Positions 1 through 9,805 of a stretch of DNA of 64,000 nt are shown here, in pieces. This DNA comes from Collybia mongolica (lineage: Eukaryota > Basidiomycota > Agaricomycetes > Agaricales > Clitocybaceae): NCBI GenBank assembly GCA_013420905.1, contig JAAXNY010000016.1, positions 1,426,001 through 1,490,000 on the forward strand, written 5' to 3'. The position numbers were made by a program, and so were the translations under genes. The notes under the pieces were generated by a model. The model made no database searches and was not told where the DNA came from. It saw only the letters and a list, made by a program, of their open reading frames with translations. Each line of letters opens with the position of its first letter. Within the stretch, counting starts at the first letter, position 1.

Positions 1-488
1 CTGCCGTAAGCCGATACGAAGGATCTCGTGATTCTGGTAAGGATTCTGATAAACGGGTGGGTGCAGCAACATGGTGGGTTGTTCCTTGAGTGCTTTGTGG
101 ACTACTTATTCAATCCTTTCTGTAAAGGTTACTCGGACAAAAAACATCGAACCCTTCTCAACTACGCAATGGAGACGAAGGAAACACAACCGGGAGTCCT
201 GGTGAAACTAATGTTCGAAGGTCTCCGAGACTAATAGACGTTAATCGAGACCGACGGCCTGGAGGATCCGCTGCGCCCATCAAAGAGGCGAAGGAACCTA
301 AGAAACGGGTCAACCGTCAAGTCCCTATCCCCACCGACCGCACACCTAATTCTGCAGTAGGGAAAGAGCTCCAAGAAACGCAGGAGTCGGTAAGTGGTAC
401 AGGCGGTAGTGATAAGGCCGAAGAACCAAGCCAAGGTTCTGCAGGAGGAACGCGCGGTCGCCCAGCCCGTCGAGGTACCAGGAAGTAG
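1..488 (+). CDS. 3' end of an unknown gene, partial at left edge
   Basis: Unrecognised protein, truncated by the window edge. Three exon pieces can be read: up to base 5, then 66-220 and 265-488, joined by introns 6-65 (gtaag...tgcag) and 221-264 (gtctcc...ctggag, with actaat/ttaat branch-like sequences inside). The frame stays open across both joins and stops at 486-488. The visible C-terminus goes from an aromatic stretch (LECFVDYLFNPFCKGY) into a hydrophilic tail rich in Lys, Glu, Gly and Ser that ends in basic repeats (GGTRGRPARRGTRK), which looks like a disordered, possibly nuclear or nucleic-acid-binding tail. The second intron, 44 bp, is short but possible for this group. Function is not inferable. 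Confidence 0.45.
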
Positions 489-538
489 TTCGTTGAAAGC
501 TAAGGAGGTATAGTCGTAAATCAACGATTGACACGTGT

Positions 539-945
539 ATGATATATCATTACGAGAAACGTGGTATACCTGTACAAAGGGATATGCGCCATTTTCACAA
601 GTCGTTCTCGGACCCGGATCAGTCGGAGTTGAGAACGAGAATTGACAACAAATTTGCTTGCGATCCGGAGGCAGTTGTGCTGATTCTGAATGAGCTAAAG
701 CCTGTAAGTTTCGTCATATGCGCATGGGTCTGTAGCGACAGCGGTGAGTTCTTCGCTTCGTCTTTGACTGTCGGCGAGAAGCCGGCCTATGAAAGTTACG
801 CGGCCCTTCTATCTGAGCGCTTTAGCACCATGTCAAAAAGGGTCTGAAGACATATGCCGCAATCAACAGGAGACTCAGCGCGCTAGTGCCGGCTCACAGG
901 CATTGCCCAGAGCGTAGGATGGCATGGGACGAACCTTCAGCATGA
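539..945 (+). CDS. small two-exon gene, unknown
   Basis: Exon 539-703 begins at ATG (MIYHYEKRGIPVQRDMRHF) and ends in frame at a good donor (cct|gtaagt). The intron 704-825 ends in ctttag, and exon 826-945 continues in phase 0 to TGA. The product is about 94 residues, charged, with no signal peptide or membrane segment. It ends with a His/Arg-rich segment (VPAHRHCPERRMAWDEPSA). Reading through the intron instead gives an early stop, so the spliced form is preferred. It could also be the 3' part of a larger gene or a remnant. No family recognised. Confidence 0.4.
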
Positions 946-2141
946 GAAACCGCGCCCGACGCTGCACATTCACACGGAATGTCTTCGCAGGAAAGCAGTA
1001 AGGTGTATAGGCGGTTTCCCATTTCTGACCCACCTGTATCACCGCTGCACAATCATACTGAATGCCTCGTAGTACTGCAATGGGACACGAGTAAATGTGT
1101 ATAGGCGAGTTCCTATTTCTGAGCCACCCAAGGTGAGTCTGGAATCCAGAGTACACCACCATTGTCATTTTGGTACGGCGGACTCTCCCGTCGGATATTC
1201 CGTTCAGATACCGAGCAAACATCGGGGAGTCGCGCCTTAGGAGCTTCCCTGGGAGTAATGCCTGTAGAATGTCTAGACCATCATCACTTACTTCATTCCC
1301 AGCCTATTCCCAATTTGGTCTTTGATTTTCGTGATCCATGAGCCGTGTAGGTCTCAAAAACGTTGTTTGCATGGCAGAGCACCAACCTGAACTCACAGAA
1401 ACGTCACTACGATATCCCAGCCCTCCAGCTCCCGATTCACAGAGAACTGGGTTACTCTCTCAAGCCACATCCCGCTCCGCTCTTCGCATGCATCAGAGCT
1501 GTTGAGACCGCCGTAATTTTTACTTGCGTGATTCCTGGCTTAAAGGACCGTTCCAGCCGGGAAGGCGAACATGTTACTGGGTCCCGAGTATTTTCTTTTC
1601 GTTCACCTGTCAATTCCATCAAAAATTAGCCGATTTTTGAGGGTACAAACGAGTGTCGTTTAATCTGTGTCTTCAACGCCTCGCAGGTGCTGCTCAGCAA
1701 CCGTCGTTCGAGCGAGAGTGGAGTGCATATTCGGAAATCGGGCGTAAAAACAACAGGGTTGGCATGTGAACGTTTCAATAGAGGAATAGCGTTATTTGGC
1801 AGACCGAGTAGGGCCAAACATGCTTATCAATTACAACCCGGAACCCACGTGGGCATTGCCATGGCGTGGCCGAATCATCAGCCTCAAGTCCAACCACTTC
1901 TGTCAGAGGCCAGCTCCTTCCCCCCTTCGCCACCACCGAATATCCTCCACTATCACCAGCCACCGCTGTGAGTTGAAATCATCGTCTCTATAATTCCGAG
2001 GCAAGTTGATAACCCGCCTCAGCTTATCGCCATATGTATTATGGGACTGATAGCTATCCATTTGTCGACGGACGACGACTAGGTTCAGTCTCAGCCCATC
2101 GATAACCTACCAGCCGCTGCCCCATGTACGCCTAATTCATC
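946..2141. other. intergenic, short direct repeat only
   Basis: No coding region I can support. A sequence starting gtgtataggcg and ending near tctga.ccacc is repeated directly at about 1003-1033 and 1097-1130. Open frames here are short and lack splice or family support. Confidence 0.5.
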
Positions 2142-2740
2142 ATGTCTTCGGCAAGCGATATATCTCATCTCATTCACTCTAGGACCGACGCACTGGCATC
2201 ACTCACGCCAAACACAATTTTCGTGGCTCTGAAGAGGTCCGATCAGCGTGGTTTCTTCCATTGGATGGTCTGTCTTCGAGAAGTGAACATCCAAACTTCA
2301 TATTCGCTTCAAGACATGACTGACTCGACTGACTCCTTTAGGACGCCGAAACGACCTACAAGTTCCACGCGACGACCGAGGGCGCCTCGGCCGAGTGGCA
2401 TTACGAGTGTGCGCCGTGGAACGAGCTGGACCTTCCCCACGCCGTCTCATTCACGAAGATTGGCGAGATCCCGGACGGGCTCGATCACCGCCACCTCGAT
2501 GAGTACCTGCGCGGGGTTCCCATGTCCATACCCAAAACCGACGACAACCGCGAACACCTCTTTACCTGTCGCATTTGGTTCCGAGAGGCGGTCCGCCAGC
2601 TTCACAATTCGGGGATCTTCGTCGAGTGCCACGACGTCGATTCGCTGGAGAATGAACTGACGAACCGCGCCACCGCTGCTGAATATCTGGGGAGGCTCCC
2701 GCAGATCTACGAGACGAAGCTGGCGCGGCCGTGGCAGTAG
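2142..2740 (+). CDS. DUF6914-like small protein
   Basis: Two exons: 2142-2267 and 2342-2740, joined by a 74-bp GT-AG intron in phase 0. The product is about 174 residues. The first exon ends in FFHWM. The second holds a KFHATTEG segment, a W.YE segment, KIGEIPDGLD, a VP...P turn and TCRIWFREAVRQL, then an acidic DVDSLENEL helix. This order (HWxL, KFHA, CxxWVxEA) matches my memory of the fungal DUF6914 family, small proteins of unknown function. The spaced His and Cys suggest, as inference only, a papain/NlpC-like fold. No signal peptide or membrane segment. GC is higher than in the flanks, which supports real coding sequence. Confidence 0.65.
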
Positions 2741-3923
2741 GGTACGTGTACCATAATACTACAACCATTCACTCAAATGGGAGTAAGTGGTTGCGTTCTC
2801 CAGCCTTTGTTTTATTCGTTCGTTCGTATATATTTTTTTTGGGATTGCTGTTGTAGCACATTTCGGTGTAATGCGATTGTTTTGCCGTTGGGGTACATGT
2901 ATAATAGATTGTGACCTCTATTATTCCTGAAATGAGGATTTGTAAGATTCCGGTCGGTGGGTACCCTACAGATAACTCGAGTCATCCTTTCCACTTGAGC
3001 GGGGCCGGGACAGAAACACACACATCGAGAATAGTTTCTACCACCCCTGGTTTTACACGCTGCCAGTTTGCCGACTGGAGCAATCAGACATTCAATTGAA
3101 CCCACTTAGGTGACCCAAAAGCTGTGCCCGGACTCGGCGGTTATTAAGATCGACCACGGATCTACAGATCTGGGTGCTAAGTCTATACAATCTCTCGCAC
3201 GCGAAGCGTTCTATATTCGACGTATTCGACCCGTACGAACGGAATGAGGGAATACAGGAAACGAAGTTCTCGGGCCTGTGCAAGGGGCGTATGGGCGTTG
3301 ACAGAGGGGTTCTGCAAGGGTTTGTCATGCAGAACAGCCTTATCGCTTCTGCGTATGGTATAAAATGGGTATGCATATTGTAGGGATGGATTATACGCAG
3401 TACTGTAGTGTGTGTGTATCACGGGAATCAGGACATATGTGGGTAATGCGTATGGGGTATAGTGCTTGAGAGGTGTACTACGAAAAAGCAGGAGCAGAGC
3501 ATAATAATGTGGTATGGGGGGTAGCGCGGAGAGAACGACGATAACACGGTAAGAAGGGCCCAGTAAAAGTGGATGCGAGGATGAATAAGTTAACTATGCA
3601 ATGCATCGTAAATATGGGGCGGGGTGGCGAAATCTCTAGGTAAACTCACGAATAAGGGTAGAGTGGTTCGCTATGTGGCGACGCTGGACGGAGGCGAGGA
3701 AGGGGTGGCTGGCCACACGTAGAGAAACCTCCAGAAACGAAAAAACGAGAATCTCGAAAGAGTGGATTTGAAGAGTGCACCAAGGGCCTAACATGCAAAT
3801 TGGGGTCGATCCAACAACCAAGGACAACTGAAGTACGCACCACAGCTCGGTAGCAGGAGTATCCAGGGGTATCGCGGTTAATATTTAAAATAGAAGGTTT
3901 TATGTTTCTTGACGGTCGTTTCG
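2741..3923. other. intergenic, nothing supported
   Basis: Short overlapping open frames on both strands without splice or family support. The 3' end of caspase-like gene A lies immediately to the right. Confidence 0.5.
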
Positions 3924-5831
3924 TTACAAATAAAAGGTGGAGTTCATCCTCTGTAGACAAATGCCCTGGTGAGCACCAACGCGGCGTAAGTCCTCATTAA
4001 CTCCACACACCAAGGGTAGGAGGCTGGAGAGCTACATAACATCACGTCAGAACTCCAACGTTACTGAAAAGCCGTGTAATCTGAAACATACTTGGGGATC
4101 GCGCTTATATTTCAATTCAGGGGGTGCCGTGGGTGGGCCGTATACAGGCAAGCCGTTCAATTGTCGGTATACCTGACAGTCCTTGTCGTACTGGTCCTGT
4201 TTCTGCATAATCTCCTGTTTCAAGGCTTGCGAGCCGTCACTATGGAACAAACTAAGCTCGGCTGCCTATGAATGGGACATAGAACGTGGAGTACCTAGTG
4301 GCGCGCATTAAACGTTTGAGGGTGGGGTGTGGGTTCTCTCCTATGAGAAGACGTGAGGGTTGAATTGAATTAGGCAGGGCGGTGATACACATACTCAGGG
4401 TCTTAGCAATGATCTGAAGGGCAGGAACGGCTTGGTTAGTGAATATATTGCAGAGGGATGCGTCAAACATACACTCATAATCGATTTGCCGTCTTCCGTC
4501 TCAAAGGCCTGCTGCGAATCCTTGCAAGCGGAAATGCAAAACTAGAAACCAACCCGTAAGTGCAGCAAGGTTTCTCCAACATAGCAAGGAGACGTACGAC
4601 GTTAGGGTTGGGACCGAGAGGTTCGAGACGAGGACAGTATCCAGAACAGAACGGGTTGGGCAAAAACCGTGTTGCAAGTAATTTATGGACCTCCCGTATG
4701 ATGCTAATAGTGCTGCTTTCCATGAATTCCGACCACACAGGCTCAAGCACTGGGCGTTTGTCAACGGAGACAGGGGATGTAGGAACCGGGAAATCTTACT
4801 CCGTCGGACGGGGCGGCGCACTATATGTGGTGGTCAGTTTCATGGAATGGGGAGGGGGTAGATTTGCGTACCAGAACTAGATAAGCTAGCAACCCTGTTA
4901 CACTTGTGGTGTGGCAGATCTGGCGAGTGATTGTTCTTAATTGGGGCTGGAAATTGGAGGCATTAATAGTAGTACCGAGCAGCGTGCCCGAGTGACACGT
5001 ATCGAAGATTGCCTAGTAAATGGTGAGGTTCAGTCACAGGCCATCGAAGAGGAGATGTAGACGTACGACTAAATGGCTACCAGGGAGTAGACGCTTGACC
5101 AGATGATCATGTAAGGTCTATGAAGCTATCAGTATGTTTGAGGTGTGAAGCATCCCCTACAACACCCATTAAGATAAGTTATGACCCACATCATCGATAA
5201 TAGTCTGGTCGTCTGCTGTGATGATTTCTGAGAAAGAATCAGCCTGGATATTGACAGTTCGGGAAATGCAATCTCACGCTCGTCCTTGCCGTCCTGTTCG
5301 CCTTTATCGTTACTTGGTCTCTGTGATGCATGTCCGCAGACTAGAGATTTATTAAGCTGGCGACGTCAGTGTAGAGCACTCGTGGCTTACACAAGAAGGT
5401 ATAGTGATCGCCAGCGTTCTGCCCAGAGAGAAAAGCATCCAACTCCCTCATCTATAGGATGATCAGTGGTGGTCCCGGTTATGTAAAATTATGGCGTTAT
5501 TCACAATATTAGCCTTTGTGGGCATAAGATGTTCTTCATTATCAGCTTTGTCTGATAATATCACAATGTTTTCGGGGTCGTATACATAGGAGCCTAAGAA
5601 ATATGGAATATCAGACCCCAGGATACCGAGGGTAACTATCATAGATAACGCACCAATCAAAAGCTCGCGCATCTCATTCACATCCCTCTGTGGACCTCTT
5701 AACTCTCCACCAGGGACAACTGCTGCTACGCCATAGTTGATCCCAATGAGAAGGGCCTTCTTGTTGGGTGGATGGCGAGGGAGCTCCCGATCTACGTATC
5801 GTACCGCACGATTAGGCGTGACGAATCCCAT
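3924..5831 (-). CDS. caspase-like peptidase (C14), paralogue A
   Basis: Metacaspase-type cysteine peptidase. I could splice the catalytic core as exons 5654-5831, 5505-5593, 5391-5451, 5278-5340, 5190-5227, 5067-5117, 4976-5012 and 4872-4919, with GT-AG introns and consistent phases. The start at 5831 precedes the hallmark KKALLIGINY. The core then reads GPQRDVNEMRELLIG, ENIVILSD, PTKANI, MRELDAFLSGQNAGDHY, the catalytic His in FCGHASQ, HLVKRLLPGSHLV, and the catalytic Cys in AIFDTCHSGTLLDLPHH. Downstream exons give CISACKDSQQAFE, ENPHPTLKRLM and a tail ending KRDPQ, then a last exon starting LSSLLPLV and stopping at 3924-3926. The exons between 4871 and 4560 are less certain. Expected to cleave after basic residues, as metacaspases do, probably in the cytosol. 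Confidence 0.8.
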
Positions 5832-7072
5832 GACCTGGAACTGCTACCTGATTAGATCGTGGGCGTAGTTTGTCGAGGTAGAACGTACGTATGACAGAGC
5901 ACATAGATAAGGCAGATGCACCCCTTGAACTAGGATACGAAAACACAACTCAGCGGTGTAGCGCTACCAAGTAACAAGCCATACATACTGGGGACAGGCC
6001 TGCGAGTTCTTTTCATTCAATGTGGCTGCTGGCACCGGCGGAGAGTTGGAGATCGGACAGTAGTGGAAAGTATACCAGAATTTAAAAAAAGAGTCTGAGG
6101 GGGGGGGGGGGTTTAGTGTTGTCGGTGTGGTCGAAGGGGTCGAAGATACAGCCCATGTAGCCTCGTTTTTTCTATATATGAGCGGTATCTATATTAAGCC
6201 ATGATCTATGCACGTGACCTTTCTTCCGATCGGGTCGATTTGGGGTCGCTGGCCCGGAGGCCGCCCATGAGACACATAAGGGGTACCAATGCTCTCACCA
6301 TTCGATAGTACGCGAAGAAGGATAACACTAACATTGGAACGCGTTCAGAAACGATTAATGCTCAGCCCCAAATACTGCCAACCCAGCGCGTTGGTATACT
6401 AACCAGCGACCGGCGCACAACTGCCAATAAATGCCGGCCAGAATTCCCTCAAAACTACCAACCTAGCACGTTGGTATACTCACCAGTGACGGATGACTAG
6501 TCTCTTTTGATGGACGATAAAAATATATTTAATGATGAAACTAATCGGCTGTTCTTAGGTGCGGGATGATGACCCCAAATACTGGCTGAACCCGCACGCT
6601 TATATTACACTACTATTTAGTACTCCCAAAGTACCGGTTCACGATATCTGTGTGCATGTGCGGTTGAATTTCGGGAAACAAAACACCACAAGCAATTCTT
6701 AGCCTGCCTCGGTACAAACGTCTGAGCATAAAAACCCACTCCATGAATACGAAGAAGCGAATCTGGAAGTCATCTTAAATGTTCCTGAAGTCATGTCCAT
6801 GGCTTGATCGAGCCGACAATTGCTGATGTGTCAAGGAAACATCGAATCGAGGAATTACAATCGAATCAGTTGATTAATTGTTGATTAATGGTGGTCAATG
6901 TCAAGTGTAAGAGTCCGAGACCATGTTTGTGCACGGCCGGGCGTATCGGGACCCGAGTGGGGTACCTTGGGTGAATTTTCCCTACATCCGGGCCGTTTCT
7001 GCCTTCGGTCTCTGATATGTACAGCCATGCTGTGCAGCTGCATTATGCTTATCGTCTATAAAGGATTGAAGG
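5832..7072. other. intergenic with poly-G tract and short repeats
   Basis: No supported gene. It holds a run of about 13 G near 6099-6111, an A/T-rich stretch, and the direct repeats listed separately. A 77-residue frame at 6898-7131 has no family support and runs into the inverted-repeat element. Confidence 0.5.
6371..6492. repeat. two direct repeats, about 42 bp, 80-bp spacing
   Basis: 6371-6413 and 6451-6492 share CCAACC.AGC.CGTTGG, then TATAC..ACCAG.GAC with few mismatches. A weaker third copy begins near 6571 (ccccaaatactgg). Confidence 0.6.
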
Positions 7073-7613
7073 CAAGAGGTGAGCGATCTGTCAATCGGAC
7101 ACCGTGCCGAGGCCATGTGCGCCTCGCGTAGTCAAATTATATCGCCGTTTAAGGATTACGGAGCACCCGGCAGACCACTCGGCCAATAATATTTTTCTTT
7201 TGTCTCGACAATTGTCAATTGGTCAGTTACGGTCGTCTTGCAGCAAATGACCAGCATAATCACTTCCTGGAACGACTTTCTCGCAGACAAAGGAAGGACA
7301 TCAGGTATACAAAATCAGGCTGAGATATGTAGAAGGGTATTTGAATGGTGACATAGACATCTTTATGGCTTGTTCTACCATCTTAAATGTATTGTTTTCT
7401 AGCTTCAACAAACTCTTACAATCTAATAAAAGTACCCTGGTTCCCTACAGTATGTACTTATATCAGTTTTGCAACACTGTTAGTAGGTGAGGTTGATGGC
7501 CATCAAGCGGTCTGCTGGGTGCTCCATAATCCTCAAACCGGCGATATCATTTGACCACGCGAGACGCACATGGCCTCGGCAGGGTGTCTGGTTGACAGAT
7601 TGCTCACCTCTTG
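7073..7613. mobile_element. foldback/MITE-like element with 105-bp arms
   Basis: Arm 7073-7177 (caagaggtgagc...cagacc) is the inverted complement of 7508-7613 (ggtctg...gctcacctcttg), with small differences spread along the full length. The 330-bp spacer has no coding frame. The structure is that of a long-arm non-autonomous DNA element. I see no convincing target duplication. Confidence 0.7.
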
Positions 7614-7919
7614 ATTGACTGGAAGGCACAACTGGGAATGGTTCATGTTCTCAAGTCATGTGAGACCAGTGCAAGCATGGCACATACGACTTGAAACTGG
7701 TGGGTATCTGAAATTTCTGCAAAATTTTTGTAGAAGTTGAATCCCACCAATAAATAATTACTACAAACGTAAGTGCTACAACTTCCCTTTACCGTTGAGG
7801 GTGGCTTGTCTCAACTCTTCGCTTGGGTGCTCGCGCCCACAACCAGGTAAGATGGGAGGGTCAAGATACGTCGTCTTGCACAACATATACAATTACTAGG
7901 TAGCAGAGCATAAATCAAG

Positions 7920-7930
7920 GCAAACAAGGA
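7920..7930. repeat. left 11-bp target-site duplication
   Basis: GCAAACAAGGA here is repeated exactly at 12539-12549, on either side of the TIR-bounded element. Confidence 0.8.
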
Positions 7931-7976
7931 GGTCTTTATACTCCCCCACATCTTCCAGCGGATTCCTGTCGGAATT
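7931..7976 (+). repeat. left terminal inverted repeat
   Basis: Pairs with 12494-12538 in inverse orientation. Core actcccccacatc, then cag.ggattcc..tcggaat. Confidence 0.75.
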
Positions 7977-8434
7977 TCGGCTGCAGAAGTAATAGAAAAT
8001 GGCTGTAAAAATTCCACAGGAATTCCGGCTTCAGAACACTGAAATTCTGACAGAGTCCACAGGAATTCCGGAGCATTGTAACGACATGTTGTGGTCACAT
8101 GACTTATCGGCCACCTCATCAATCAACAATGGGCACATTGTCAACCTCAACCACACCGAGGCCCAGCAACCCAGCACCCAGCAACCCAGCAAGTTTTCTG
8201 CAAAAACATGATGTCAACCCGCAAATCCGCTGCCACTGCTGCCGCTGCCGAAGCAGCCGAACGCCCAACGACAAGGAGTGGCCATGTCCACATGACGCCC
8301 CCACCTTCCACCCGTGGTCGCAAGCATGCCACCTCAGCAACCAACAAGGATGACAAAGCCTGCAAGCACACAAAAGCCGCCACCACTCTTGCACTGTGGG
8401 TGGTTTCATTCGTGGTCAGGCATTGGGCAATGCT

Positions 8435-9497
8435 ATGAACCATGCTGATTTTGAATATAACCAACCTGTTGCACCACCCAATGTCAAGGGTGTCATTCAT
8501 GTGTATAAGTCTATGGAATCTGAGCATAGTAATCCAAGGGCTATGAAGTCTTCTATGACCATCCAGATTCCAGTTAACAGTTCCCTTAGTCCTGTTCTTT
8601 ACAAATTGGGCAATCTATACTCGCCTATTAAGAATGACAATCACTGGATTTATGTATACACAAATCAAGAAACTTGGGACATTAAGGGTTGCTACAGTGC
8701 TGCACTTTCAGATGATGATATGGTAGATTGGAAGTATGATGATCATGGATATGTTTTGCATTTATTTGTAAGTTTTACTACTTTTATTTATTGAAGTATA
8801 CCTCTGATAAAAATACTTTTAGACTGAATCATCTGAATCCTCAACTTTCACACAAGTTCCAACTTCTTCTGTTCCAACTGTTTCTGTGCCTTCTAAAACT
8901 GAACCGTCTACATCAAACAACACATCTGAGTCTGACATAGTTGCTCACTTCACATCTGTTCAGCAATTTATGATTATGCAGTTGGAGATTGAACACTTCT
9001 ATCTGGATCGTGGCAACCATACTTTGTGTTATGCATATGCAAAATACAAAGAATTCTGTCATGCTAATACAATGATGAAGAAAATGAAGGATGCTCTCAC
9101 CTGGAAAGGTGCTGCCAAACTGGCTGATTTGAAAGGAATCTTTGCTTCAACCTCTTATTTCTATTTGAATTATGAACCATTCAAGTTCATTGAGAAATAT
9201 CCAGCTCTGATAGACTGGTTGGAAAATACTGAAGACCATCTTTCTGATGAAGAAACTTGGGGATTTTCTGCAGATGATTATAACCTTGGATCACTGCACA
9301 AGTTTTTGCATGGGCAGGGGGAGGATTTGAAAAAGCCCAAGGATGATGAAAAGGTTGAAGAAGTGCAGAAACAGTTTAGCAAAAAGAAGGGCAAGTCTAA
9401 GGCTGTAGAACCAAGTTCTGGAGGGCATGATGCAGAGAACATGCCTAAAGTGGGGAAGAAGGGTCAAAGTTCAAAAGCTGTGAAACCAAAGAAGTAG
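8435..9497 (+). CDS. accessory protein of the CxC5/CxC6 element
   Basis: Two exons, 8435-8767 and 8823-9497, with a clean 55-bp intron (gtaagt...ttttag) in phase 0. The start at 8435 (MNHADFEYNQP) gives about 335 residues. The frame is open back to 8354. A separate frame at 8208-8438 encodes an Ala/Thr/Arg-rich stretch that would join it after a one-base shift, so the true N-terminus may be frameshifted. The middle is a predicted globular region (VQQFMIMQLEIEHFYLDRG to FIEKYPALIDWL). The C-terminus is a lysine-rich, disordered, possibly nuclear tail (KKKGKSKAVEP, KPKK). No domain recognised. It is likely a transposon passenger or helper. Confidence 0.6.
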
Positions 9498-9805
9498 TAA
9501 GTTGATACAATTTGATAAACTTTTGTTTGTATTTTTGTTTAACTTTTAGTAGTATATTACAGGCCTTGTATGCATTCTGTTCTTCATGGCTAGCTGTGGC
9601 ATTCTTTTGGCTCTGGACTGAGATTTCTGCTTGCATTTTGATTTTGGATCAATTCAAATCTCTCTGGATCATTCTGGCATTGACATAGCTGCCAGTCACT
9701 TGTGCTTATAATCCTGAACAAAGGTTTCCTGATATTTCATTTCAGGAATTCAGTATCTTTGTATCAGAGAATTTCAATTCTGAAATTCTACTGAGTACTG
9801 TACTC

